From assembly GCF_027172205.1 (NCBI RefSeq), contig NC_070619.1:5634959-5698958 (forward strand): 64,000 nucleotides of DNA, in the 5' to 3' direction. Position 1 is the stretch's first letter, and the number at the start of each line of letters is the position of its first letter. This document shows, in pieces, positions 53,948 through 64,000 of this stretch. A program made the translations under genes and the position numbers. Source of the DNA: Podarcis raffonei. Lineage: Eukaryota > Chordata > Lepidosauria > Squamata > Lacertidae. The notes beneath the pieces are model-generated. The model was not told the DNA's origin. It was given only the letters and a program-made list of their open reading frames with translations, and ran no database searches.

Positions 53948-56116
53948 GTAAAAAGAGAGAACTGCTTCCAATGAGGCAATCAGCTCAACTCACCCATCAA
54001 TCATCAGTTGGTCGTAAGTGGCCGGTTTGTCGCAAACTGGGCACATCCAGGTGGGCTTCTTCTCATTCATCTGCAGGTAGAAAACGGCGTCGAAACACTG
54101 GAGATGAGCGCAGGTCTCGGCCCGACACGGCACCGACAGACGCATCTTCACAAGCTTTGGAGAGAAAGGTGAGGAAGTGTTATGAAAGCCCCAGAACGGA
54201 CCGAAAGGAGGAAGGCCTGGGGCAGCTCTTTTGGCGCTCTAGGAACCACTGTCAGCCTGAGGGCCACACTTACTTCTAGGCAGCCTCCCGAGGGCCACCT
54301 GGTGGTGGTAGGCGGGGCCTGAGCAAAGGTGGGCGGAGCAACAGATGCAAATGTTTGCCTTTCTATAGAAGGTGAATTCCTACACACACACAACCCCCTC
54401 CAAACTCCATCCAGGCAAGGAAGACGCCTTTTCAGAGTTCAATGGCACATTCTAGCCATGTAGAGGCACTCAAGGAGAGTGCAGAGCAGTGTGTGTGCAG
54501 GGCTACCCCCTTTTAAAATTGGGTGGCGCTGTGGGTTAAACCACAGAGCCTAGGACTTGCCGATCAGAAGGTCGGTGGTTCGAATCCCCGCCACGGGGTG
54601 AGCTCCCGTTGCTCAGTCCCTGCTCCTGCCCACCTAGCAGTTCGAAAGCACGTCAAAGTGCAAGTAGATAAACAGGTACCACTCTGGCGGGAAGGTAAAC
54701 GGCGTTTCCGTGCGCTGCTCTGTTTGCCAGAAGCGGCTTAGTCATGCTGGCCACATGACCCGGAAGCTGTACGCCGGCTCCCTCGGCCAATACAGTGAGA
54801 TGAGTGCCGCAACCCCAGAGTCGGCCACAACTGGACCTAATGGTCAGGGGCCCCTTTACCTTTACCTATCTAGCCCTAAGGCCAGGGTAGATTGTATGCC
54901 TGCCTAAGTCTTTGCCGATGCAGGATCTCAAAGGGAAATTGTAAGACAGGCACGCGGGTGGCGCTGCGGGTTAAACCACTGTGCTGCTTGGGCTTGCCAA
55001 TCGAATGGTCGGCAGTTTGAATCCCCGCGACGGGGTGAGCTCCCGTTGCTCGGTCCCTGCTCCTGCCCACCTAGCAGTTCGAAAGCACGTCAAAGTGCAA
55101 GTAGATAAAGAGGTACCACTCTGGCGGGAAGGTAAACGGTGTTTCCGTGCGCTGCTCTGGTTCGCCAGAAGTGGCTTAGTCATGCTGGGCACATGACCCA
55201 GAAGCTGGACGCCGGCTCCCTCCACCAGTAAAGCGAGATGAGCGCTGCAAACCCAGAGTCGTCCACGACTGGACCTAACGTTCAGGGGTCCCTTTAAGGA
55301 CAGGGATATGCCTTTGCTGAGCAAAACCCAGCTTCCAAAGGGAGGATGGAAGACTCAGTAGCCTCAAGGAGCTTGAAAACAGCAGAGATCTATTTATTAA
55401 ATTTATATACCACCCTTCCTCCGAAGATCTCGGGGAGATTCCCAACAGGGTTGTTGCGGAGATTAAATGAGGAGTGGGGGAAACCAGGATGCCACCTTGA
55501 TATAAATGGGGTAAACAAATAATAAACGTTCCAAGGCTACTGGACTTTAGGAAATCTTGAAAGTGTCAAAGCATCTCCTGCAATGGCCAGTCAGCTGTTC
55601 CCAAGGCATGTGAGCTGAGCTGTCCTTCTCACCAATCAGCTGTTCCCAAGGCATGTGAGCTGTGCTGTGGCTGCCACCTCTAAACACACACACACACAGC
55701 GAGCGCTTTACAACACAACATGGATCACTTACCGGGCATATGAGAGACACTCGGACACCAGTGGTGGCGATTTCGCTTTCTGGGTCCAGGCGAAGCTTCT
55801 CTTTAACTACAGTTGTTGAGTCGGGAGGAGAATATGTGGAAGAAGAGAGGGAACAAAGCGGTGGTCCTTTGTTAGCGACTTTCACCACTCCCCAGCGAAC
55901 GGAGAAATCAGGCAGTGGAAGAATCTGTCTCGTTCGCCCCTTGACCTGCTTCTGCCCAAGAAAAAGGGCTCCTCTAGACCAGTGTTTTACAGCAGGGGTA
56001 CTCCGCAACGTGTTTTTTGGCACAACCATTGTGAGCTAGGGGTTGGGCTTGTTATGATTTATTGGTTGTGCTGAGGCTCTTCCCCGATAGCGTGCTGTTC
56101 AGAGGGGCTACAGCAT

Positions 56117-56173
<57 letters not shown>

Positions 56174-59100
56174 TATTACTATTATTATTATTATTATTAT
56201 TATTCATACCCTGCCCATCTGGCTGGGTTTCCCCAGCCTCTCTGGGCTGCTCCCAACAGAATATTAAAAACACAAATACAGTGGTACCTCGGGTTAAGTA
56301 CTTAATTCGTTCTGGAGGTCCGTTCTTAACGTGAAACTGTTCTTAACCTGAAGCACCACTTTAGCTAATGGGGCCTCCCGCTGCCACTGTGCTGCCACTG
56401 CACGATTTCTGTTCTCATCCTGAAGTAAAGTTCTCAACCTGAAGCACTATTTCTGGGTTAGCGGAGTCTGTAACCTGAAGCGTATGTAACCTGAAGTGTA
56501 TGTAACCCGAGGTACCACTGTACTTAACAACACACCCTGTAGAATTCTATCTGTGCTATTTTATCCGCACAATCAGGACAGATTTCAGGAACCAGAGAGT
56601 TGCACTGAAAAATACAACTTCCTAGTTGTCTGGCCTTCCCAAATGGCAACTAGGACAATCTGTTTTGGCAACTGCAACACTGGTTTAAGGGGCCATTTTG
56701 CACCTCGTTTACATACCTGAGTTTCTAACACTGGCTCAGGGGTGGCGAACCGGCAGCCTTCTGGAGACTGCCAGATTGCAACTCCCGATCTGCAAAACTC
56801 CCTTCTTCATGTACCGCCCCCCCTCCACAGGAGCACGATACCCTTAATTTTAGGGCTGTGGGTTCGAGTCCCACGTTGGGGAAAATATTTCCGCATTGCA
56901 TGGCCTTCAGGGGTCCCTTGAGACTCTACGATTCTACAGAGAAGCGTGCCAACTCACCAAGTGCCTTGCACAGCTCTGGGTGCTTAATGCCGATTACTCT
57001 CAACCTCTGGAGCAGCTCTGCCGACGTCATCTGTCTCACGAGGAAGAGGCCCACAGAATAACTCTGAAGAGTGGGAAGAGAACAGAGGGTTTGTGAGAAA
57101 CCGCAGGGCGAGGCAAGCTTCCTTGGTCTTCAAAGCATCCCTCCTATCACCTTGCAAAGGATCCTTCCTGTGTTTCAGTTCCTGTGCTTACCGTCTCTCC
57201 CCGAAAGTAAGACATCCCCCAAAAATAAGACCTACCGTGTTTTTCGCTCCATAAGACGCACTTTTTTCCTCTTAAAATCTAAGGGGAAATGTCTGAGCGT
57301 CTTATGGAGCGAATGTGTGGTCCCTGGGGCTGGGGGGGGACCTGGGCTTCCCCCGCCAGCCCCACAAGTTTAAGGAGCAGTGGGAAGACTGGAAGCAGTC
57401 AGTGATCGGCCGCCCTTCTCCCTCCTTGGGGAAAAGCCTGCAAGCGCGCCCACGCGGCTCATGAAAGGGAGCGCTGAGCAGAGCCTGGGATGCATACAGG
57501 CTCTGCTCAGCGCTCCCTTTGAATAATATTTTTTTTCTTGAACTGCCCCCCCCCCAAAAAGTAGGTGCGCCTTATGGTCAGGTGCGCCTTACGGAGAGAA
57601 AAATACGGTACTTCCAGTTTTGCCTCTGGCTGTAATATAAGGCATCCCCCGATAATAAGGCCTCCTCCGAACATAAGGCCTCCCCGGAATATAAGGCCCC
57701 CGAAGCTACCATAAGGCGCCTGGCTCCTCTGGACCGTAGCGGTGGGCGCCGCCACGCAGCCCACTGATTGGCCGCAGCGCAGCCAGAGCTGTTCAGGCAG
57801 GGCAAGGTCTCTTTAAATCAGAGATCCCTGCTGCTCGCTCTGCCCTGACGGAGTCTGGCTGACTCACAATTAGACAATAAATGTGTACCGTATTCTTCGT
57901 GGAAAAATAAGACACCACCTGAAAATAAGACCTGGCGCACCTTTGGGAGCAAAAATTAATAGAAGCCACTGTCTTATTTTCGGGGAAACAGGGTATTATA
58001 TGAACCAGGGGAGGGGAACCTCCAGACTTGGCGGCAAATGCAGCCCTCTAGGCCATATACCCTCCGGAGCCACACTTGTCATTGGCCTTGCTTTGCCCAT
58101 CCGCTTCTTGCGTATGCGCGCCAGGCTAGAATGTGTTTCCTGAATGCTTCCTGCTTTCCTGGGTGGAGAAACGTGAGAGCGACGGAACTAGCTGACTGTG
58201 CAAAGGCAAAATTCGCATCTCCTGCTCTGCTCATTATTGACCCTCTCAGGGCATGCGATCAAGTGAAGATGCCTGGGTGCCTGACCTCTCCACCATCTGG
58301 AGGAGAACGCCTGGAGATCACTGGATCTTCAATGTTTTGACAGTATTATATCACATCCTGTAGAATTCTATCAGCTATACAATGGTACCTTGGTTTACGA
58401 ACTTAATCCGTTCCGGAAGTCTGTTCTTAAACCAAGGCGAGCTTTCCCATAGCAGATTGACAATTTACAAATGGAACACACTCAACATGTTCTGCTTCCA
58501 AGGCAAAGTTCACAAACCAAAACTGTTGTGGTTCTGGACAGTTAAGAGTTAACACTCCAGGAAGCGTTCTTATTCGCTGGGTGCATTGCCCACATGACCC
58601 GGGCATTTCCCTTTGATCTGTGCTCTGTGGGGGCTGAGCTCTCTCTGGAGAGCAGTCTGTCTGAGAACGTGAGCAAGATAGTTTCGTTTTTGTTAGACCA
58701 AAAGCTGCAAGCATGCAGCTAGATTCTGTAGGTTTTTCTTTTCTGTTTTTGAATGCTTCTAAATAAAGAGCGTTAGAATAGAAGCACTGGTGTCGAGCTG
58801 AATTATCGGAGACACCACGTCGACAGAGACCATAGCTGCCAACTTACAGATTTGAAAATAAGGGGCCAGCAGCCTCGAAAATAAGGGATCAGCAGCCAAA
58901 ATAAGGGAACAACAATTACTTTGATAAAATACATCTTTTGTTGCGTGCAAATGGCTTTAGATACCTATTGGGTCCATAAATTACCATATAGCATATATTC
59001 AACACACACAAAAGCAACAATTTGTTGTTGGCAAAGGACAGCTGGACATAGAAAGGGCCCCATTACCTTCAGTAGCTTATTTAAGGGACATCATCAATAA

Positions 59101-62100
59101 GGGACAGCAGCGGGACATGGCGCTGGGATAAGGGACTGTCCCGCTAAATAAGGGACGCTTGACAGCTATGGCAGAGACAAGCCATTTTACGCTGGGTGTG
59201 AACTCTGCTATCATCCGGCAACTGAGAAGAGAGGCAGCACGCGAGTGGAAGCGTGTGGGCGCCATTGGAAGTTTGTCGGAGTAGCAATAAATCAAATTTA
59301 TTAGAGGGCCGTTGCAGCAGACTCAGTGGGTCAAAGGATTTATGACCCACAAACTTTAACAAAAACACCTACTTCTGGGTTTGCAGCGTTCTTAATCCAA
59401 GTTGTTCATAAACTAAGTTGTTCTTAAACCAAGGTACCGCTGTATTTTATCTGCACAATTGGAATGAATTTCAGGAATCAAAATGCTTTTTCTGTGCGGC
59501 CTAAGAAGGAGCAGGGAACAACGTCACAGTGAATTCGCTTAGCCCACCCCACTGCCCTGCTCAGCTGTGAAGAATATTCTTACATTACCAGTGGTCTGTT
59601 TCACCATTGAAAAAAAGAGGCCGGAGGAAGCCAATATACAGTGGTACCTCGGGTTAAGAACTTAATTCGTTCTGGAGGTCTGTTCTTAACCTGAAACTGG
59701 TCTTAACCTGAAGCACCACTTTAGCTAAGGAGGCCTCCCGCTGCTGCATGCCACCACCACGCAATTTCTGTTCTCATCCTGAAGCAAAGTTCTTAACCCA
59801 AGGTACTATTTCTGGGTTAGTGGAGTCTGTAACCTGAAGCGTATGTAACATGAAGTGTGTGTAACCCGGAGTACCAATGTATATGTGGACTGTCCTAATT
59901 AAACCTCACAACAATTTCATAATTATCGGTCTATGTATTTCTAACAGTATAACCAAATTAGTAATTTTTGATATAACTGTAAAAAACTTCTCTGGAAATT
60001 CATCATTCCAAAAATGAAACCTTCCTCTGGTTGTAAATGTTAAGCTTATACTAGCAAGAACGAGTCTTTCTGTAAAAAAAAAAGAAAAGATTTAAATCAA
60101 GCCTTACTGACTAGAGATTTAAATCGCGATTTAAATCGATTTGATTTAAATCAGGGTTCAGCAAACTTTTTCAGCAGGGGGCCGGTCCACTGTCCCTCAG
60201 ACCTTATGGGGGGCCAGACTATATTTTGGAAAGAAAAAAAAAAGAACTACGGTAATTCCTATGCCCCACAAATAACCCAGAGATGCATTTTAAATAAAAG
60301 CAAACATTCTGCTCATGTAGAAACCCCAGGCAGGCCCCACAAATCATCCGGAGATGCATTTTAAATAAAAGGACACATTCTACTCATATAAAAACACACT
60401 GATTCCCGCACCACCGGAGGGCCAGATTGAGAAGGCGATTGGGCCGGATCCGGCCCCCGGGACATACGTTTGCCTACCCATGATTTAAATCAAATCCACT
60501 CTGCTCTGAGCCAAGGTTGTGACAGTCACACAAGGGGTGGCCAGTCAGCACTTTGCGCAGCCGGCTTCTTAAAGGAACAGGGAGAGTCAGCGGCTCAACT
60601 CAATTTTGACATTGGCACACCTACCGAAAGAGCGAGTGGGCGTGCATAACCACACCCGGGCACAGCTGAAAACACGTCTGCACACGCAAAGCAGGACAAA
60701 CATTTAAGGGAGGAGGAGAAGAGGGGCAGCGGCAATTTTGCGACTGCCCGCCCAACTTGCCCCGCACCTTTCCGTAATTGCCCCAGATGACGGTGATGCG
60801 GTTGGTTGCGGAAGACAGGTACATGAGGTGAGTGAGGTTGATAGGACGACAAGGCCGCTTGGGCTCCACACCTGGTTTGTTGGAGGGATAATAGCCCTAG
60901 AAAGAAAGAGAGGGAGAGGGAGAGGTGCTTGTTTCATTGCCAGCAAAAGACACAAATCACGCACACACCCGAAAAGCAGGAAGCAGCCAATGATGTAAAC
61001 AAAGAAGAAGAAGAACGCATCTCCAAGATGCCTGTCTTTTGCTAAATTTCTGCTCAAGAACCTTCAAGGCTTATTTGTTTCTCTGCAATCTGCTCACAAA
61101 CCGTCCGTTTCAAAGATCCTGCAGAGCACAAGATTCCCAGCAAGGACACTCAGGAAAAGCCACCCCAAACTGGATGCAGCTGGATATAATCATGTAATAG
61201 TAATAATTTATTACTTATACCCTGCCCATCTGGCCGGGCCTCCCTAGCCACTCTGGGCGGCTCCCAACAGAACATTAAAAACACGATCAAACATCAAACA
61301 TTAAAAACTTCCCTAAACAGGACTGCCTTCAGATGTCTTCTAAAAGTCAGATAGTTGTTTATTTCCTTGACATCTGATGGGAGGGCATTCCATGGGGAGG
61401 GCGCCACTACCAAGAAGGCCCTCTGCCTGGTTCCCTGTAACCTCACTTCTTGCAGGGAGGGAACCGCCAGAAGGCTTCGGAGCTGGACCTCGGTGTCCGG
61501 GCTGGACGATGGGGGTGGAGACGCTCCTTCAGGGATATTGGGCCGAGGCCATTTAGGCTGCAGGCTTCCTCAACCTTCAGCCCTCCAGATGTTTGGGACT
61601 ACAATTCCCATCATCCCTGACCACTGGTCCTGCTAGCTAGGGATCATGGGAGTTGTAGGCCAAAAACATCTGGAGGGCCAAGGTTGAGGAAGCCTGGTTT
61701 AGGGCTTTGAAGGTCAGCACTGTCGAATTCAAGCCAATAAAGCCAGCTTGAATTCTTGTTGACCTCCCTGCCAGCGACTCCCGGCAAGACCAGGGGAGGT
61801 CTCCAATCGGCGATTCTTCCCAACGTGAAGAAGAACACACCATTCCTCCCCCTCCCATAGCCAGGGAGGGGAAAGAGACAGACAGAAATATATTTACATG
61901 CTTTTATTCCTGTCTTTCCAGCAGTACAGAGAAATCATGTCTGTACCCTCTCATCACCAGCTGCAGAGAGAGAATAACTCCACCCATGTACTTCCAGTAC
62001 AGGGTCATGTGCCACTCTGAGCTAACATCCGGTGCTCAGTGCACTGAATAGACCGTCCCTGGTTCCCACGGTACAGTCCCATAACATCAACATCCTGTTT

Positions 62101-62486
62101 TGCATCCCAGCCACCTGGAGCTCGCTTCTGCATTGCTCCTTTTTCGTAACATCCACCAACACTTTGAATTGTGCAAAACTCTGCCCCATCCGGGGAGGCT
62201 GGCTATGGTTGAGGACAAAGTCTTGGCCTGGAGAAAGCGGTGGCAGCTTTCACCTCTGCAAATGATGAGACAGCCCACCCTCCACGCTGCTGACGGATGG
62301 TAACAGCAACGGGAGGCAGCCCATCTCACAAAAAATGGGCAGTGGACACCCCTGTCCTCTTCTGTACGTGTTTCAGAGGATTTGGGTTGACTTACCGGGA
62401 CAGAACAGTAACTATGGTTCACTTTCACAGCGATGTTTGGGGGATACTGGTCTTCCTGAGGGCATCTGGTATCTGTGTAGCAGATT
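49793..62486 (-). CDS. PIAS4: PIAS4 SUMO E3 ligase, C-terminal seven exons (partial)
   Basis: Nuclear SUMO ligase acting with UBC9. Exons: 62396-62486 ([22 protein letters not shown] end), 60768-60896 ([20 protein letters not shown]), 56958-57063 ([20 protein letters not shown]), 55733-55806 ([20 protein letters not shown]), 53994-54154 ([19 protein letters not shown] and WMCPVCDKP, zinc ligands present), 51052-51194 ([11 protein letters not shown]-type block, here [20 protein letters not shown]) and 49793-49995 (stop at 49793-49795). All junctions are AG/GT and in phase, giving about 302 residues. The tail has the SUMO-interacting [11 protein letters not shown] followed by an acidic E/D run and ends GLASAC, close to human GLVPAC. 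Earlier exons (SAP domain and most of PINIT) lie beyond the right edge. Confidence 0.96.
50113..50625 (+). mobile_element. Mariner-like MITE remnant carrying a Sauria SINE
   Basis: The MITE starts TACAGTGGTACCTCT at 50111. A complete Sauria SINE (50124-50486) is inserted with TACCTCT duplicated on both sides. The MITE then continues CTGGTTGCGGAACGGGATC. The right end is lost into a hAT-like remnant (about 50631-50896). Confidence 0.85.
50631..50896. mobile_element. hAT-like element, partial
   Basis: GGGGGGCCAGACTATATTTT and a right end GCTTGCCTACCCATG match the copy at 60152-60482. It contains an internal duplication of AACCCAGAGATGCATTTTAA. Confidence 0.7.
51328..51672 (+). mobile_element. 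Sauria-type SINE
   Basis: Complete, AAACCACAGAGCC subtype, with TACCCATGTACTA duplicated on both sides. It lies in the PIAS4 intron upstream of exon 51052-51194. Confidence 0.93.
51900..52200 (+). mobile_element. L1 LINE fragment, ORF2 C-terminus
   Basis: Codons give [20 protein letters not shown], alignable with LPTVEEWQMQVINYMEMAEM in the 12168 copy. Stops follow. Confidence 0.65.
52268..52990 (+). mobile_element. L2 LINE 3' end split by a Sauria SINE
   Basis: L2 runs 52268-52552 ([20 protein letters not shown] to [13 protein letters not shown]) and 52911-52990 (3' end and tail). A complete SINE at 52553-52910 with TTTTAATA duplicated separates them. Confidence 0.92.
53000..53362 (+). mobile_element. 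CR1 LINE 3' end
   Basis: Contains AGATGGAGCAAGCTGGCTTG, AACTTTCGAAGAGGAAGAGC, TCCTTCCTTGGAGGTTTTCG and AATTGCAGGGGGTTGGACCA in CR1 order. Confidence 0.8.
53378..53899. mobile_element. hAT-like element of the CATAGCTGTCAA family
   Basis: Starts CATAGCTGTCAACCATCCTT with repeated CCCTTATTT blocks, and ends near GTTGACAGTTG beside a 42-bp (AC)n run. It is an inverted relative of 58831-59170 with an extra GC-rich interior. Confidence 0.65.
54520..54870 (+). mobile_element. Sauria-type SINE
   Basis: Head GGTGGCGCTGTGGGTTAAAC, B box GGTTCGAATCC, tail CCCCTTTACCTTTACC. It lies in the PIAS4 intron. Confidence 0.92.
54951..55295 (+). mobile_element. Sauria-type SINE
   Basis: Second copy 80 bp after the previous one; head CACGCGGGTGGCGCTGCGGG, tail GGTCCCTTTAA. 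A probable target duplication AAGACAGG / AAGGACAGG flanks it. Confidence 0.9.
56115..56278 (-). mobile_element. L2 LINE 3' end with long (AAT)n/(ATT)n
   Basis: Two microsatellite runs, AAT then ATT, followed by the reverse L2 terminus CTGCCCATCTGGCTGGGTTT. Confidence 0.85.
56279..56520. mobile_element. Mariner-like MITE, complete
   Basis: CAGTGGTACCTCGGGTTAAG and CCCGAGGTACCACTG ends with TA on both sides. Confidence 0.9.
56843..56937 (+). mobile_element. tRNA-Lys-like SINE, 5'-truncated
   Basis: GGGTTCGAGTCCCACGTTGG then CGCATTGCATGGCC and CTCTACGATTCTACA. It ends 20 bp from the donor of PIAS4 exon 56958-57063. Confidence 0.7.
57236..57609. mobile_element. MITE with TACCGTATTTTT-type ends, long form
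   Basis: CCGTGTTTTTCGCTCCATAA and TTACGGAGAGAAAAATACGG termini. The interior has an inverted AGCGCTGAGCAGAGCC pair. It is followed to about 57990 by further AATAAGGC-rich related sequence. Confidence 0.75.
58524..59361 (+). mobile_element. Solo LTR (fossil) inside a MITE
   Basis: Begins TGTTGTGG and ends TTTAACA, with a 5-bp duplication AAAAC on each side; an AATAAA lies inside. About 500 bp without the hAT insertion. No internal viral-type genes remain. It is younger than the host MITE and older than the hAT insert. Confidence 0.75.
58831..59170. mobile_element. hAT-like MITE inside the solo LTR
   Basis: CATAGCTGCCAACTT and GCTTGACAGCTATG inverted ends, with (A/G)CAGAGAC duplicated (7 of 8 identical). 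Confidence 0.82.
59639..59879. mobile_element. Mariner-like MITE, complete
   Basis: CAGTGGTACCTCGGGTTAAG start, GGAGTACCAATG end, TA on both sides. Closely related to 56279-56520. Confidence 0.9.
60152..60482. mobile_element. hAT-like element, complete
   Basis: CAGGGTTCAGCAAACTTTTT start, GTTTGCCTACCCATG end, 8-bp duplication ATTTAAAT. It lies in a region rich in GATTTAAATCGATTT, also seen at 33240-33490. Confidence 0.82.
61561..61696. mobile_element. Palindromic hAT-like MITE
   Basis: CAGGCTTCCTCAACCTT and AAGGTTGAGGAAGCCTG perfect inverted ends. A near duplicate of (C/G)(A/G)TTTAGG lies on both sides in the L2. Confidence 0.88.
61721..62151 (-). mobile_element. Probable solo LTR (fossil)
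   Basis: Minus strand begins TGTTACGAAAAAGG and ends GAATTCGACA. An AATAAAAGC polyadenylation signal and a CT-rich region follow in the order of an LTR. About 430 bp with no internal genes. Confidence 0.6.
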
Positions 62487-62604
62487 CTGCGGGGGAAAGA
62501 AAGCAAAGGCTCTAGACCAGTCGTTTCCATGCTTCTTTGCTCAGTTCCACAAACCCATCCCCAGTTCCCCCTAAAAAGCGTTATTCAGAATAGCGGTTTG
62601 TAAA

Positions 62605-62965
62605 GGTAAAGGACCGACCCCTGGACGGTTAAGTCCAGTCAAAGGCAACTATGGGGTTGCGGCGCTCATCTCGCTTTCAGGCCGAGGGAGCCAGCTTCCC
62701 AGGTCATGTGGCCAGCAGGACTAAACCACTTCTTGCACAATGGAACACCGTGACAGAAACCAAAACGCATGGAAATGCTGTTTACCTTCCTGCCACAGCA
62801 GTATCTATTTATCTACTTGCACTGGCGTGCTTTCAAACTGCTAGGTTGGCAGGAGCAGGGACAGAGCAACGGGAGCTCACTCCGTTACAGTGATTCGAAC
62901 CGCCAACCTTCCGATCAGCAAGCCCAAGAGGCTCAGTGGCTTAGACCACAGCGTCCCCCGCATTC
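62605..62965 (-). mobile_element. Sauria-type SINE, diverged
   Basis: Reverse copy from AAAGGTAAAGGACCG to CACAGCGTCCCCCGC. It has more differences than other copies, so it is probably older. Confidence 0.85.
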
Positions 62966-63029
62966 CTGTGTGCAGTTTGTACAGACCAACCAAGGAAGAT
63001 GGTAACAAAATAAAATTCTACAGAGTAGC

Positions 63030-63272
63030 AACCGATTGGTCGGCGGTTTGAATCCCCACGACGGGATGAGATCCCGTTGCTCGGTCCCAGCTCCTGCCAA
63101 CCTAGTAGTTTGAAAGCACGTCAAAGTGCAAGTAGACAAATAGGTCTGGCGGGAAGGTAAACAGCGTTTCCATGCGCTGCTCTGGTTCGCCAGAAGCGGC
63201 TTAGTCATGCTGGCCACATGACCCCAGAGTCATCCTCGACTCGACCTAACGGTCAGGGGTACCTTTACCTTT
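63030..63272 (+). mobile_element. Sauria-type SINE, 5'-truncated
   Basis: Starts inside the tRNA-like head (GATTGGTCGGCGGTTTGAAT) and ends GGGGTACCTTTACCTTTAT. Confidence 0.88.
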
Positions 63273-63301
63273 ATTTCTATATGTGTAGGAAAATGAGAAT
63301 A

Positions 63302-63532
63302 CAGTGGTACCTCATGTTAAGAACTTAATTCGTTCTGGAGGTCCATTCTTAACCTGAAACTGTTCTTAACCTGAGGTACCACTTTAGCTAATGTGGCCTC
63401 CCGCTGCTGCCACGCGATTTCTATTCTCATCTTGAAGCAAAGTTCTTAACCCGAGGTTCTATTTCTGAGTTAGAGGAGTCTGTAACCTGAAGCGTCTGTA
63501 ACCTGAAGCATCTGTAACCCATGGTACCACTG
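63302..63532. mobile_element. Mariner-like MITE, complete
   Basis: CAGTGGTACCTCATGTTAAG start and CATGGTACCACTG end with TA on both sides. Confidence 0.9.
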
Positions 63533-63605
63533 TACCCCTAAACATTTTTTTTGGAAACACTGAATTATCAATCAATCAATTTCCTTTATTTGACCTGAAT
63601 AAAGG

Positions 63606-63733
63606 AAGAAGTGTGCATGCACACAAAAGCTCATACCAAGAACTAACTTAGTTGGTCTTTAAGGTGCTACTGGAAGAAAAAAAATTTTTTGTTTTGACTA
63701 TGGCAGACCAACACGGCTACCTATCTGTAACTT
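63606..63733 (+). repeat. Single arm of the foldback repeat
   Basis: Matches one arm of 32930-33176: GTGTGCATGCACACAAAAGC, GTTGGTCTTTAAGGTGCTAC, CAACACGGCTACCTATCTGT. Confidence 0.82.
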
Positions 63734-64000
63734 TATTCGACCGATAGTCAGAAATAAAACATTACACAATAATTATAAACTATAACATCATAAGGGTACA
63801 TAAATAAGGTAGGGCCACAGTACTAGACCTCTCACAGGTAACCCACATCAAAGCATTCAGTTATACATTTCTGACACTTGAGTGCCAGGAAAAGGAATTT
63901 AGCCACTGACAAAGTTGTTTTCCCAGAAGACTTATTTAGCAGATATGCTGTCTGCTTTCCTCTTTGTTGGGAACTGAGTTGGGGTAAGTGTGGAGTTATA

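Larger units (their letters stand above)
58380..59442. mobile_element. Mariner-like MITE carrying nested insertions
   Basis: TA-flanked ends CAATGGTACCTTGGTTTACG and TTAAACCAAGGTACCGCTG. The MITE itself is about 225 bp. A solo LTR (58524-59361) sits inside it, and a hAT-like MITE sits inside that. Confidence 0.85.
61195..62180 (-). mobile_element. L2 LINE 3' part with two insertions
   Basis: L2 pieces are 61195-61558, 61697-61720 and 62152-62180 (CCACCAACACTTTGAATTGT), in consensus order. A palindromic MITE (61561-61696) and a solo LTR (61721-62151) separate them. Confidence 0.85.

Noticed and set aside
62297-64000. Further upstream PIAS4 exons near the right edge
   Set aside because: Beyond exon 62396-62486 I found no in-phase AG/GT block encoding the rest of PINIT; the remaining sequence is SINE, MITE and foldback repeat.

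Overview
The window is vertebrate nuclear DNA from a squamate reptile, most likely a lizard and possibly a lacertid. Host genes have many short exons with GT/AG introns. More than half of the sequence is interspersed repeats of squamate type: tRNA-derived SINEs ending in ACCTTT repeats (Sauria SINE type), BovB/RTE, L2, CR1 and L1 LINEs, TA-flanked mariner-like MITEs, hAT-like MITEs and a few solo LTRs.

Two host genes are certain, both on the minus strand. EEF2 (elongation factor 2) is complete. Fifteen coding exons between 23128 and 41996 sum to exactly 2577 nt (858 codons plus stop), with a TATA box and a pyrimidine-rich TOP-type start at about 42124-42154. The intron after exon 6 carries the C/D-box snoRNA SNORD37 (about 35045-35124), recognised from its boxes and a 14-nt antisense match to 28S rRNA. 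PIAS4 (SUMO E3 ligase) enters from the right. Its seven last coding exons (62396-62486 down to the stop at 49793) encode the end of PINIT, the SP-RING and the SUMO-interacting acidic tail, with a 3'UTR probably reaching about 46740.

Layout: 1-545 is C-rich with a CpG/CRE promoter-like patch. 616-3250 holds BovB copies. 3107-5242 is paralogous to 19462-21860. 5245-5665 is a nearly perfect copy of part of EEF2 exon 12, joined to what may be the last exon of an unrecognised minus-strand gene (exons 5917-8656). 8700-22100 is mostly LINE and SINE debris, including 1.27-kb direct repeats around an L1 fragment. 22500-42160 is EEF2. 42200-46700 is repeat-rich intergenic DNA. 46740 to the end is PIAS4.

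The most unusual items are the captured EEF2 exon fragment beside the unrecognised gene, a 2-kb L1-mobilised element carrying an intact unfamiliar 212-codon ORF and no reverse transcriptase, the L1 fragment between 1.27-kb direct repeats, a mariner-type MITE with a GC-rich mirrored core, and several datable nests of elements. EEF2 and PIAS4 lie head-to-tail here, whereas I recall them as divergent in human.
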